DNA from: Dechloromonas denitrificans
GTDB lineage: Bacteria; Pseudomonadota; Gammaproteobacteria; Burkholderiales; Rhodocyclaceae
Direction of reading: 5' to 3'
Assembly: GCF_020510685.1 (NCBI RefSeq)
Contig: NZ_CP075185.1
Location: forward strand, 558,001-622,000
Length of the DNA stretch: 64,000 nt
In this document: positions 11,966 to 20,737 of the stretch, piece after piece
How the letters are laid out: each line of letters begins with the position of its first letter
Position numbering within the stretch: position 1 is the first letter of the stretch
Made by a program: the position numbers and the translations under genes
Notes under the pieces: generated by a model
What the model was told of the DNA's origin: nothing
The model's input: the letters and a program-made list of their open reading frames with translations, nothing else
Database searches by the model: none

Positions 11966-11974
11966 TGCTAAAAT
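11966..11974 (+). promoter_or_regulatory. extended -10 promoter candidate for ftsY
   Basis: TGCTAAAAT is an extended -10 match (TGnTAAAAT) about 83 bp upstream of ftsY. No good -35 hexamer is seen at 16-18 bp spacing, so the extended -10 would carry recognition. Confidence 0.4.
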
Positions 11975-12056
11975 CAGGAGCAAATTTGCATCGATTCGGG
12001 TGGCATCTTAACGGCTTGCCGTCCGCCTGTCAGCTTGGCTTGAGACCACTTTCCCC

Positions 12057-13019
12057 ATGTTCAGTTTCCTGAAAAAATCCGCGCCTGAAACCAAGGTCGA
12101 AGCCCCGGCCGCCCCGTCCTGGCGCGAACGCCTCTTCAAGGGGCTGGCCAAGACCCGCGCCCAGTGGGGCGGCAAGCTCAAATCCATCTTCTCGCGCGGC
12201 AAGGTCGACGACGAACTGCTCGAAGAGCTGGAAACGCTGTTGCTGACCAGCGATTGCGGCATCGAGGCAACCACCCATCTGCTCGACGAGTTGAAAAAAG
12301 CCGCCAAGCGCGACAAGCTCGATACGCCGGAAGGCATCCAGCAGGCGCTGGCCAACGCCCTGCTCGAAACCCTGCAGCCGCTTGAACAGGCGCTCGACGT
12401 CAGCGGCCACAAGCCCTACGTGATCATGATTGCCGGGGTTAACGGTGCCGGCAAGACGACTTCGATCGGCAAGCTGGCCAAGTATTTCCAGGACCAGGGC
12501 AAGAGCGTGCTGCTCGCCGCTGGCGACACCTTCCGCGCCGCCGCCCGCGAACAGCTGGAAACCTGGGGTGAGCGCAACAACATCACGGTCATTGCCCAGG
12601 ACAACGGCGATCCGGCGGCTGTGGTCTTCGACGCTATTTCCGCCGCTAAGGCGCGCGGTATCGACATCGTGCTGGCCGACACCGCCGGCCGTCTGCCGAC
12701 CCAGTTGCACCTGATGGAAGAGATCGCCAAAGTCCGGCGGGTGATCCAGAAGATCGATCCGAGCGGCCCGCACGAAACGCTGCTCGTGCTCGATGCCAAT
12801 ATCGGCCAGAACGCGCTGCAGCAGGTCCGGGCCTTCGACAAGGCGATCCATGTCACCGGTTTGGTTCTGACCAAGCTCGACGGCACCGCCAAGGGCGGCG
12901 TCGTCACGGCGATCGCCCGGCAGTGTCCGAAACCGATCCGCTTCATCGGCGTCGGCGAGCAGATCGACGATCTGCGCCCGTTCTCCGCCAAAGATTTCGT
13001 CGACGCGCTATTCGAATGA
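12057..13019 (+). CDS. ftsY: signal recognition particle receptor FtsY
   Basis: SRP receptor GTPase that docks ribosome-nascent-chain/SRP complexes at the inner membrane. 320 residues: a short charged N-terminal A region, the helical N domain, and the SRP-type G domain with P loop GVNGAGKTTSIGKLA (near residue 127), DTFRAAAREQL, DTAGRLP and TKLDGTAKGG. The short A domain is usual outside enterobacteria. Its TGA overlaps the ftsE ATG (ATGA), so ftsY-ftsE-ftsX is one operon. Confidence 0.97.
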   Translation: MFSFLKKSAPETKVEAPAAPSWRERLFKGLAKTRAQWGGKLKSIFSRGKVDDELLEELETLLLTSDCGIEATTHLLDELKKAAKRDKLDTPEGIQQALANALLETLQPLEQALDVSGHKPYVIMIAGVNGAGKTTSIGKLAKYFQDQGKSVLLAAGDTFRAAAREQLETWGERNNITVIAQDNGDPAAVVFDAISAAKARGIDIVLADTAGRLPTQLHLMEEIAKVRRVIQKIDPSGPHETLLVLDANIGQNALQQVRAFDKAIHVTGLVLTKLDGTAKGGVVTAIARQCPKPIRFIGVGEQIDDLRPFSAKDFVDALFE

Positions 13020-13666
13020 TCGTCGCGAGCAACCTGACGAAACGCTATCCGGGCGGCTACGAAGCCGTCAAGGAAGTCAGTTTCGAGATATCGGCCGGTC
13101 AGATGGTGTTCATCACCGGCCATTCCGGCGCCGGCAAGACCACGCTGGTCAAACTGATCGCCTCGATCGAACGGCCAACCAGCGGCAGCCTGGTGGTCAA
13201 CGGCCAGAACCTGGCGGCCCTGCGGCGTAGTGCCATTCCTTATCTGCGGCGCAATTTCGGCATGGTCTTTCAGGACCAGAAACTGCTGTTCGATCGCAGC
13301 GTGCTCGACAACGTGCTGCTGCCGCTGCAGATCGTCGGCTTGCCCCGCCGCGAGGCGATTCGCCGCGCCCAGGCGGCGCTCGACAAGGTCGGCCTGCTGG
13401 CCCGCGAAAAGGCCCGGCCAATTGCGCTGTCCGGCGGCGAGCAGCAACGCCTGGCCATCGCCCGCGCCGTGGTCAATCGGCCGACGGTGTTGCTGGCCGA
13501 CGAGCCGACCGGCAATCTCGACAACGAATCGGCGAGCAGCATTCTCGAAATTTTTTCGTCCTTTCATCAGGTCGGCGTCACCGTCGTCGTCGCCACTCAC
13601 GACCAGAACTGGATCGAGCGCTATCACCCCAACGTGCTCTGTCTCGACCACGGGAGGTTGTTGTGA
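13016..13666 (+). CDS. ftsE: cell division ATP-binding protein FtsE
   Basis: ABC ATPase that with FtsX controls septal peptidoglycan hydrolase activation at the divisome. 216 residues with Walker [15 protein letters not shown] loop [11 protein letters not shown], signature [14 protein letters not shown], Walker [13 protein letters not shown] and the switch histidine in VVVATHD. Start chosen at 13016, overlapping ftsY by 4 bp. Its own stop overlaps the GTG of ftsX. Confidence 0.97.
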   Translation: MIVASNLTKRYPGGYEAVKEVSFEISAGQMVFITGHSGAGKTTLVKLIASIERPTSGSLVVNGQNLAALRRSAIPYLRRNFGMVFQDQKLLFDRSVLDNVLLPLQIVGLPRREAIRRAQAALDKVGLLAREKARPIALSGGEQQRLAIARAVVNRPTVLLADEPTGNLDNESASSILEIFSSFHQVGVTVVVATHDQNWIERYHPNVLCLDHGRLL

Positions 13667-14562
13667 ACGCCTGGCTTTCCCAGCACCGCGCGGCGCTTGC
13701 TTCGGCTTTCCGCCGGTTGTGGTCGACACCGCTCAATACCCTGCTGTCGCTGCTCGTCATCGGCATCGCGCTGACCTTGCCGGGCTTCGGCTACGTTCTG
13801 CTCGACAACCTCCGCGATCTCGGCCGCAATGCCTCCGGTGTCCAGCAGATCAGCCTGTTCATGAGCCTTGAGGCGAGCAAGAAGGAGGTCGGCGAAATCG
13901 AGAGTCGGCTGCGCGCCGCGGCCGATGGCAAATGGCAATTTATTCCCAAGGAGCAGGCGCTGAAGCGGATGCAGAAGAGCGAAGGGATGGCCGAGATCGT
14001 CGCCAGCCTGCCGCGCAACCCGTTGCCCGACGCCTTCATCGTCGAGCCGAGCAATAGCGAACCGGAAGCGCTGGAGATCCTGCGCAAGGAGATCGCCAGT
14101 TGGCCCAAGGTTGAGCATGTCCAACTCGATTCGGCCTGGGTTAAGCGTTTCGACGCCTTCCTCAAGCTCGGTCGGCTGGCCTTGTCGATGCTGGCCGGCA
14201 TCTTTGCCGCCGGGTTGATCGCCGTGACGTTCAATACCATACGCTTGCAGGTCATGGCGCAGGCTGCCGAAATCGAAGTGGCGCGGATGATCGGGGCGAC
14301 CGATGTGTTCATCCGCCGGCCTTTCTATTACTTCGGCGCGCTGCAGGGCGCCCTGGGCGGGCTGCTGGCGGCCGCCCTGGTGCTCGGGGCGCTGCGTTTG
14401 CTGGCCGGCCCGGTCAGCGAACTGGCGGCGCTTTACGGCGGCAGCTTCAGCCTGCGGACGCCGGGCGTCGGTGAAATCGCGGCGCTGGCTGGGGCCGGGG
14501 CTTTCCTTGGCTGGCTCGGCGCCCAACTGTCGGTCAGCCTGTCGCTCCGGAAGTTTGATTAG
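13663..14562 (+). CDS. ftsX: cell division protein FtsX
   Basis: Membrane subunit of FtsEX, 299 residues. Four predicted membrane segments: one near residues 26-46 (LLSLLVIGIALTLPGFGYVL), then a periplasmic domain of about 120 residues that contacts hydrolase activators, followed by three C-terminal segments. The start is GTG 13663, forming GTGA with the ftsE stop. It ends at TAG 14560-14562, just inside the start of the following flavoprotein gene. Confidence 0.95.
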   Translation: MNAWLSQHRAALASAFRRLWSTPLNTLLSLLVIGIALTLPGFGYVLLDNLRDLGRNASGVQQISLFMSLEASKKEVGEIESRLRAAADGKWQFIPKEQALKRMQKSEGMAEIVASLPRNPLPDAFIVEPSNSEPEALEILRKEIASWPKVEHVQLDSAWVKRFDAFLKLGRLALSMLAGIFAAGLIAVTFNTIRLQVMAQAAEIEVARMIGATDVFIRRPFYYFGALQGALGGLLAAALVLGALRLLAGPVSELAALYGGSFSLRTPGVGEIAALAGAGAFLGWLGAQLSVSLSLRKFD

Positions 14563-16186
14563 TCCCATCAAGCCAAAGGCTGGCACCAGCCGCCGGGATT
14601 TTCTTCGTACCGTCGGTGCAGCAGCCCTCGCCGGTTGCGCGCCGGTCGGCAAGCCGCCGCTGCCGCCCGGTCAGCTGCTCGGCATGGCGCATGCCCTCGG
14701 CCATCGCCTGCGTGACGGCCATTTCCCCGCCCCATCGGAAGTCCGGAAAACCGGCGTGCTGATCGTCGGCGGCGGCATTTCCGGACTATCGGCGGCCTGG
14801 CAATTGAACAAGGCGGCGGTCGACGACTTTCTCGTGCTGGAAATGGAGGGCGAGGCCGGCGGCAATTCGCGGGCCGGGCAATCGCCGCTCGTCGCCTATC
14901 CGTGGGGCGCCCACTATCTGCCCTTGCCGGGCCCGGAGGCCACCAGCGTTCGCGAGTTGCTGGCCGAACTGGGCGTGTTGCAGGGCGATCCGGCAGCCGC
15001 CAAGCCGACTTACGACGAACGCTTCCTGTGTGCGACGCCGCAGGAGCGGGTCTATCGCCACGGCTTGTGGGACGATGGCTTGCTGCCGCAACGCGGTGTC
15101 GATGCCGCCGAGCGCGAGCAGCAGCGGCGCTTCCAGACGCGCATGGAGGAGCTCAAGGCGGCTAGGGGGCGCGATGGTCGGCGGGTCTTCGCCATCCCGA
15201 TGGCCTTGTCGAGCCGCGACCCGGAGTGGCGGGCGCTCGATCGGCTGTCGTTCAGCCAGTGGCTGGCCGACCACGGCTTCACCGCGCCGACCCTGCGCTG
15301 GCTGGCCAATTACGCCTGCCGCGACGATTACGGCACAGCTTGTGAGCAGACCTCGGCCTGGGCCGGCCTGCATTATTTTGCCTGTCGCAATGGCCAGGCA
15401 GCCAACGCGACCAGTGATGCCGTGCTGACCGCCCCGGACGGCAACGCCTGGCTGATGCGCGGCCTGGCGCGCCATGCCGCCGGGCGCCTGTTGACCGAGG
15501 CGCTGGTCTGGCGCATCGCGGCGGGCAAGTCGACGCTGGCGGTGGATGTGCTGGTCGGCGACAAGACCGTGCGCTTCGAGGCCCGGCAGCTGATCTGGGC
15601 GGCCCCCGCTTTCGTGCTGCCCCGCGTCTGGCCGGCGATCCCGGCCGAGCTGCGGGCGGCGGCCCTGGCCGGCGATTACGCGCCGTGGCTGACGGCCAAC
15701 CTGCATCTCGCCGACTTCCCGGAAGAACGACATGGCGCCGCACCGGCCTGGGACAACGTGCTCTACGACAGCCCTGGTCTCGGCTACGTGGTGGCGACCC
15801 ATCAGTTGATCCGGCGGCATTTGCGCGGGACGGTTTTTACCTATTACCGCGCCTTGCACGAAGTGGCACCAGCCGAGGGCCGCCGCTTGCTGCTCGAAAC
15901 GCCGCGCGAAGCCTGGGCCGAAGGCATCCTGGCCGAACTCGAAGGGATCCATCCCGACATCCGTCGGCTGACCACCCGTCTCGATGTTTTTCGCAACGGC
16001 CACGCCATGCGTCGGCCGGTGCCGGGCAGCCTGTGGGGTGGCGCCCGCGCCGTGCTGGCCGCTTTCGACAGTCCGCGCCTGACGCTGGCGCATGCCGATC
16101 TGTCCGGCTTTTCGCTGTTCGAAGAAGCCCAGTATCGCGGTGTCGTCGCGGCCCAGCGGGTCATCCGGAAGATGCGCTCAGGCTGA
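14555..16186 (+). CDS. Tat-exported FAD-dependent oxidoreductase
   Basis: Predicted flavoprotein of about 543 residues. The N-terminus has a twin-arginine signal (SRRDFLRTVGAAALAGC), whose LAGC also resembles a lipobox. The Rossmann dinucleotide motif VLIVGGGISGLSAAWQL follows near residue 68, then an EMEGEAGGNSRAG segment like those of amine oxidases and phytoene desaturases. The substrate is unknown. The start is TTG 14555 with GGAAG just upstream, overlapping the end of ftsX; no ATG lies in frame before the Tat motif. The overlap suggests coupling to the ftsEX operon, though no functional link is established. Confidence 0.82.
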   Translation: MISPIKPKAGTSRRDFLRTVGAAALAGCAPVGKPPLPPGQLLGMAHALGHRLRDGHFPAPSEVRKTGVLIVGGGISGLSAAWQLNKAAVDDFLVLEMEGEAGGNSRAGQSPLVAYPWGAHYLPLPGPEATSVRELLAELGVLQGDPAAAKPTYDERFLCATPQERVYRHGLWDDGLLPQRGVDAAEREQQRRFQTRMEELKAARGRDGRRVFAIPMALSSRDPEWRALDRLSFSQWLADHGFTAPTLRWLANYACRDDYGTACEQTSAWAGLHYFACRNGQAANATSDAVLTAPDGNAWLMRGLARHAAGRLLTEALVWRIAAGKSTLAVDVLVGDKTVRFEARQLIWAAPAFVLPRVWPAIPAELRAAALAGDYAPWLTANLHLADFPEERHGAAPAWDNVLYDSPGLGYVVATHQLIRRHLRGTVFTYYRALHEVAPAEGRRLLLETPREAWAEGILAELEGIHPDIRRLTTRLDVFRNGHAMRRPVPGSLWGGARAVLAAFDSPRLTLAHADLSGFSLFEEAQYRGVVAAQRVIRKMRSG

Positions 16187-16205
16187 TCCGTTTAATGACA
16201 TTGGC

Positions 16206-16234
16206 TTGACGGTTGGCGGGTGGGGGTGCATAGT
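16206..16234 (+). promoter_or_regulatory. sigma-70-type promoter candidate for the M48 gene
   Basis: TTGACG at 16206-16211 and CATAGT at 16229-16234 are separated by 17 bp, about 60 bp upstream of the M48 lipoprotein start. -35 matches 5 of 6 and -10 matches 4 of 6 consensus positions. Confidence 0.5.
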
Positions 16235-16295
16235 CACGGGCTTCCCGGGGCAGTTTGTTGCTTCGTGACTATTTTTCAATTTTTCAGAGGTTGTG

Positions 16296-17111
16296 ATGCT
16301 TAGCGGATATGTTATTGGCAACAGCAAGGCCGTGCCGGGGGCTTTTAAGATTGGCGTTCTCGCGGCTTTTACCAGTTTGTTTCTGGTGGCTTGCAGCAAC
16401 ACGGGCAGCGCCGGAATCAACGGCAATAATGCCGGAGGAATGGTTTCCGCCGGCGCCTCGGCCCTCAAGGCGGCGACGCTGAGCGATGCCGACGTCAAGG
16501 ATCTTTCCGACAAATCCTGCGCGACGCTCGACGGTCAGTCCAGCATTGCTGCGGCGAAAAGCCCGGAGGCCAGGCGACTGGCCAAGATCGTCAAGGGCAT
16601 GCCGGCAACCGTCAATGGCGTACCGCTCGATTACAAGGTTTATCTGACCAAGGACGTTAATGCCTGGGCGATGGGCAACGGCTGCGTCCGTGTCTATGGC
16701 GGCCTGATGAAGCTGATGAACGACAACGAGGTGCGGGCCGTGATCGGCCACGAAATCGGTCATGTGGCGCTCGGTCACACCAAGTCCACCATGCAGACCG
16801 CCTATGCCGCTTCGGCGGCGCGTCAGGTGGCTGCTTCGGCCGGCAACTCGGCAGTCGCGGCGCTAAGCAATTCGCAATTGGGCGAGCTGGCTGAAAAGCT
16901 GGTCAATGCCCAGTTTTCCCAAGTCCAGGAGAGCGCGGCCGACGACTACGCGTTTGACTTGCTGACTGCCGCGAAACTCAATCGCAACGGCCTTGTCAGC
17001 TCTTTCGAGAAACAGGCCAAGCTCGGCGACGAGAACAGCATGTTCAGTTCGCATCCGCCGTCCAGCGAGCGGGCCAAGCACATGCGCGAACGCCTCGCGG
17101 CGAAGAAGTAA
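16296..17111 (+). CDS. M48 family metalloprotease lipoprotein
   Basis: Predicted zinc protease of 271 residues, resembling LoiP/YcaL-type envelope quality-control proteases. A signal peptide ends in a lipobox (FLVAC, near residue 33). The zinc motif HEIGHVALGH (HExxH) is near residue 152, and the third ligand glutamate is expected in QESAADDYAFDLL. A C-terminal SSHPPSSERAKHMRERL matches the family. ATG 16296 has AGAGG five bases upstream; a GTG one codon earlier is also in frame. Monocistronic, with its own promoter and terminator. Confidence 0.92.
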   Translation: MLSGYVIGNSKAVPGAFKIGVLAAFTSLFLVACSNTGSAGINGNNAGGMVSAGASALKAATLSDADVKDLSDKSCATLDGQSSIAAAKSPEARRLAKIVKGMPATVNGVPLDYKVYLTKDVNAWAMGNGCVRVYGGLMKLMNDNEVRAVIGHEIGHVALGHTKSTMQTAYAASAARQVAASAGNSAVAALSNSQLGELAEKLVNAQFSQVQESAADDYAFDLLTAAKLNRNGLVSSFEKQAKLGDENSMFSSHPPSSERAKHMRERLAAKK

Positions 17112-17151
17112 TCGCGCTGCCGTTCGTTATGGACGGCGGCAGGCAGTGACC

Positions 17152-17177
17152 AAGACCGGGATTTCCCGGTCTTTTTT
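17152..17177 (+). terminator. rho-independent terminator of the M48 gene
   Basis: AAGACCGGG ATTT CCCGGTCTT forms a perfect 9-bp (10 with the closing A-T) stem and is followed by a T run to 17177. On the other strand only two As precede it, so it mainly ends the plus-strand gene. Confidence 0.92.
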
Positions 17178-17180
17178 CGT

Positions 17181-18764
17181 TCAGCTTTTTTCGCTGGCGA
17201 TTCCGGCCAGCGGCAGAAGGACCCGGAAAGTGCTGCCGGCCCCGGGGTCGCTGCTGACTTCGATGCGCCCGCCGTGTTTTCGGACGATATCGTAGGCGAG
17301 CGACAGACCTAGTCCGGTGCCCTTGCCGACCGCCTTGGTCGTATAGAACGGCTCGAAGATGCGCCGCAGCGCGGCCGGCGTCATGCCCTTGCCGTTATCG
17401 GCCACCTCGATCCAGGCCCAGCGCTCGTCACAGCCGCTGCGCACGGTGATGGTGCCGCGCTCTTCGATGGCATGGGCGGCGTTGGTCAGAAGGTTCATCA
17501 CCACCTGGTTGATCTGGGCCGGAATGCAGGGGACCGGTGGCAGTTCGCCATACTCGCGCTTGACCTCGGCCTTGTATTTCAGCTCGTGCCAGACGACGTT
17601 CAGGGTGCTTTCTATGCCGGCGTTGAGATCCGCATCCTGCCATTCGGCCTGGTCGACACGGGAGAAATCCTTGAGATCGCCGACGATTTTCTTGACCCGT
17701 TCGAGGCCTTCCTGCGATTCACGCAGCAGGTCGGCCATGTCCTCTTTCAAGTATACGAGGTCGGCGGCGGCAAAATCGGCGGCGCTGGCCTTGCCGGAAC
17801 GGCTGGCCTCGAGCAGGTCGAGCAGTTGTTGGCTGTATTTTTTCAGCGTGCCCAGGTTGGAATTGACAAAGCCGACCGGGTTGTTGATTTCGTGGGCGAC
17901 ACCGGCGGCCAACTGGCCGACCGACGCCATCTTTTCGGATTGCAGCAGCTGGCCATGCGCTTCTTCCAGTTCCTCGATCTTGCCGGCCAGGTCAAACCAG
18001 CGCCGACGCAGCATTTCGAGGAGCAGCCAGCCGGCACCGCCGACCAGCAGAAAGAATATGGCATGGGTCAGCCGCGCTTTTTCGGTGCCGCTCCGGGTTG
18101 CCGCGGCGATCCCGGCATAGCGCTGGGAAACGCTGATGCCGCCGCGAATGTCGCCTTCGCGATAGCCTTGCTTGGCGTGGCAGTCGAGGCAGCTTTTTTT
18201 GACCGGCAGCGGCGCCATGTAGCGCAGCATTTCGCCGTCCGGCCCGGGTTCGACGCTGATGGTTTCCTTGACGCCGCGCTCGAAAGCCAGCAAGGACTGG
18301 TTCTCCCAGGCATCGGGCGCGTTGGCCGGGCGGATCGGGCGCCGGCTGGTCAGCCGGAAAACGGCACCGGAGGCGGATTCGGCCATCTCGCCAATGAGCC
18401 GGGTCATGTAGGCCGGGTTGATCATGGTCAGCGCGATGCCATCGGTTGTCATCACGTCGCGTTGCGGATGTTCGAGATAGGGGTTCGGCTGGGTGTGCTC
18501 GGTAACCGGTACATAGATGCCGCCGTGGCTGGAATTCCAGTTGCGGGTCAGGATCACCATGCGGAACATGTTGCGCGCGCCTTCGATGGCGATCTCCGTC
18601 GCCTGGCGGCGAATCTGTTCGGTCTGCGTCTGCAGCGAGATGGCGACGATGCCGGCCCACAAGGCGAGCAGCAACCACCACCAGCGCCGCTCGCGAATCA
18701 GCCGCGGAATGGTGCGCTGGCTGGCCGGGGGCGGCGCTGCTTCGGTTGGTCGGCGACTGCTCAT
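17181..18764 (-). CDS. sensor histidine kinase with DUF3365 heme-type sensor domain
   Basis: Orphan kinase of 527 residues. A membrane helix lies at about residues 28-48, then a periplasmic DUF3365 (Tll0287-like) domain with a CLDCH motif near residue 192 that fits covalent c-type heme attachment, then a second helix near 245-265. The cytoplasmic part has a coiled coil, the phospho-His box GVAHEINNPVGF, and HATPase motifs NLLTNAAHAI, DNGKGM and GKGTGLGLSL. Redox or gas sensing is plausible but inferred. No response regulator is adjacent. Start chosen at ATG 18764; an upstream ATG at 18908 lies within the next gene. Confidence 0.9.
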   Translation of the reverse strand: MSSRRPTEAAPPPASQRTIPRLIRERRWWWLLLALWAGIVAISLQTQTEQIRRQATEIAIEGARNMFRMVILTRNWNSSHGGIYVPVTEHTQPNPYLEHPQRDVMTTDGIALTMINPAYMTRLIGEMAESASGAVFRLTSRRPIRPANAPDAWENQSLLAFERGVKETISVEPGPDGEMLRYMAPLPVKKSCLDCHAKQGYREGDIRGGISVSQRYAGIAAATRSGTEKARLTHAIFFLLVGGAGWLLLEMLRRRWFDLAGKIEELEEAHGQLLQSEKMASVGQLAAGVAHEINNPVGFVNSNLGTLKKYSQQLLDLLEASRSGKASAADFAAADLVYLKEDMADLLRESQEGLERVKKIVGDLKDFSRVDQAEWQDADLNAGIESTLNVVWHELKYKAEVKREYGELPPVPCIPAQINQVVMNLLTNAAHAIEERGTITVRSGCDERWAWIEVADNGKGMTPAALRRIFEPFYTTKAVGKGTGLGLSLAYDIVRKHGGRIEVSSDPGAGSTFRVLLPLAGIASEKS

Positions 18765-18802
18765 CCCGGGCCTGGTCGGTGGCGCATTACGGTGCGGCGA
18801 GG

Positions 18803-20020
18803 CTAGCGATAGCGCAGAAAGGCCGCGCGTTGTTCCGTCCAGGCCAGCTCGTCGGCCGAGCTGAGCGCATCGAAGGTTTCCGGCCGGGCGGCCGGGTCGT
18901 CGACCCATTCGCGTAACAGCGGCGAACCGTTGATCAGGTCGATGGCCAGCCGGTCATGCTCGTATTCGTAGGCGAAGTCGCGCCACAGCGGATAGTCGGG
19001 GTAGAGCCGGCGGATCGCCTTGAAGGCGAGGCTCTGCAGGCGCCACGGACGGAAGGCGGCATGCCCGTAGCTGCGATCCTCGACGTGGATCTGGATGGCG
19101 TGGCAGAGCTGGCCGGCATGTTTGTGGAAAGTCGGTTCGAACCAGCACTCGCGCAATCGGCAGCCGGCGAGCCAGTGCGGCGCGAGGCGGCGCATCTCGC
19201 CGAGCACGGCGCGGGCGTCGATATCCGGAGCGCCGAACAGCTCAAGCGGCCGGGTGGTGCCGCGCCCTTCGCTCAGCGTCGTGCCTTCGAGCATGACGGT
19301 GCCGGCATAGGCGCGGGCCATCGACAGGTTGGGCGCGTTCGGGCTGGGGTTGATCCAGCTGCGTTCGCCGAGCGGCCAGCCGTATCCGGGGGCGGCCTCC
19401 GGTTGCCAGCCTTGCATCTCGATGACTTGGTAGTCGACGTCAAGCTGCAGCGTGGCGATGAACCATTGCCCCAGTTCGCCCATGGTGAGCCCGTGGCGCA
19501 TCGGCAGCGGACCGGCACCGACGAAGCTTTCCCAGCCGTCGCGCAGGGTCAGTCCTTCGACCGGCCGGCCGGCCGGGTTGGGGCGGTCGAGGACCCAGAC
19601 CGTCTTGCCATGCCGGGCGGCGGCTTCGAGCATGTAGCGCAGTGTCGTGATGAAGGTGTAGATCCGGCAGCCGAGGTCCTGCAGATCGACCAGCAGCACG
19701 TCGAAAGTGTCGAGCATCGCCGCGGTCGGCCGGCGCACTTCGCCGTACAGGCTGAAGACCGGAATGCCGTGCTGCGGATCGAGAAAGTCCGGTGATTCGA
19801 CCATGTTGTCCTGCTTGTCGCCGCGCAACCCATGCTGGGGGCCGAAGGCGGCGCTCAACGTGAGGTCCGGCAAGGCGGCCAGCGCATCGAGCGAATGGGT
19901 GAGGTCGGCGGTCACCGAGGCCGGGTGGGCGAGAAGCGCGACGCGGCGGCCGGCCAGCGGACGGCGCAGGGCGGGGTCGGCGAGCAGCCGGTCGATGCCG
20001 AATTGGATGGCAGTAGTCAT
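18803..20020 (-). CDS. DUF1343 / NamZ-like exo-beta-N-acetylmuramidase domain protein
   Basis: 405 residues matching DUF1343, the family of the peptidoglycan-recycling exo-N-acetylmuramidase NamZ. Recognisable segments are the N-terminal FGIDRLL, AFGPQHGLRGDKQDNM, VDLQDLGCRIYTF and VLDRPNPAGR, and the central ARAYAGTVMLEGTTLSEGRGT. No signal peptide is visible, so a cytosolic recycling role is more likely than secretion. It ends 38 bp before the histidine kinase and starts 3 bp inside the DOMON-like gene stop (20017-20020), so the three may be co-transcribed. Confidence 0.88.
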   Translation of the reverse strand: MTTAIQFGIDRLLADPALRRPLAGRRVALLAHPASVTADLTHSLDALAALPDLTLSAAFGPQHGLRGDKQDNMVESPDFLDPQHGIPVFSLYGEVRRPTAAMLDTFDVLLVDLQDLGCRIYTFITTLRYMLEAAARHGKTVWVLDRPNPAGRPVEGLTLRDGWESFVGAGPLPMRHGLTMGELGQWFIATLQLDVDYQVIEMQGWQPEAAPGYGWPLGERSWINPSPNAPNLSMARAYAGTVMLEGTTLSEGRGTTRPLELFGAPDIDARAVLGEMRRLAPHWLAGCRLRECWFEPTFHKHAGQLCHAIQIHVEDRSYGHAAFRPWRLQSLAFKAIRRLYPDYPLWRDFAYEYEHDRLAIDLINGSPLLREWVDDPAARPETFDALSSADELAWTEQRAAFLRYR

Positions 20021-20595
20021 GTGGATTTGATGGGCAAGGTCAGCGTGAAGTTCTGACGGAGGTGGAAATCGGGGCGCCCGGCGGCATGCGCCAGAGCCCA
20101 GTAGCTTTTTTGGTGATTGCCGGCTTCGACCACGACGCTCAGGCCAAGCTGCAGCGTGTCGCCGGCCGGCAGCAATTCGGGGCCGAGACAGGCGTCCAGT
20201 TGAAAGCCGTCGGCCAGGCGGCGAAAGGCAATGTCAGGTACGCCGGCCTGTCGGAAATCGGGGGTGCGGCTCCGGTAATCGGCGAAGTGATAGGCCGCCC
20301 ACTGGCCGGACGGCGAGAAGTTGAATTCCCGGTATGCCGGGCTGCCGGGCAACGCAATGAAGGCTTCGCAGCAGGTGTGCTGCCACAGGTCATCGGCCGG
20401 CCCAGGCGACTGCGGGGTGGGAAGCAGGATCGCCTGCGGGTCGCCGCTCAGGCGGTAGCTCAAGGTCAGCCGGCCGGCCACGTTGAAGCTTGCCTCCGCC
20501 GTGATGCCCTGGATGGCAGCACAGGGGCTGGCGGGGTGGCAGAGCAGGGCGTGATGGCGGGAGGCAGGCAAGGGCTCGGGCGCGAAAATTGGCAA
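20017..20595 (-). CDS. DOMON-like domain-containing protein
   Basis: A protein of about 192 residues with the features of small DOMON-like proteins found in proteobacteria: LSYRLSGDP, then DDLWQHTCCEAFIALPG, EFNFSPSGQWAAYHFADYR and a C-terminal SYWALAHAAGRPDFH. DOMON folds bind heme or sugars in other proteins; the ligand here is unknown. The start is uncertain. TTG 20595 is used because the upstream reading frame has no convincing ATG close to the conserved part; the next ATGs lie in the trpB2 leader. Its stop overlaps the NamZ-like start. Confidence 0.75.
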   Translation of the reverse strand: MPIFAPEPLPASRHHALLCHPASPCAAIQGITAEASFNVAGRLTLSYRLSGDPQAILLPTPQSPGPADDLWQHTCCEAFIALPGSPAYREFNFSPSGQWAAYHFADYRSRTPDFRQAGVPDIAFRRLADGFQLDACLGPELLPAGDTLQLGLSVVVEAGNHQKSYWALAHAAGRPDFHLRQNFTLTLPIKST

Positions 20596-20737
20596 AGGCG
20601 GTACTTTACCCGCTGATTCGGCAGCCTGCTGCGGTGGATGCCGAATAGTCGTCGATAGCCACCCTGCGCCCTTGGTTGCCCGGGGCTTTTGGGGTAATTT
20701 ACCGCCTTTGCCGAACAGCATGCAGGGAGATAAAAAT

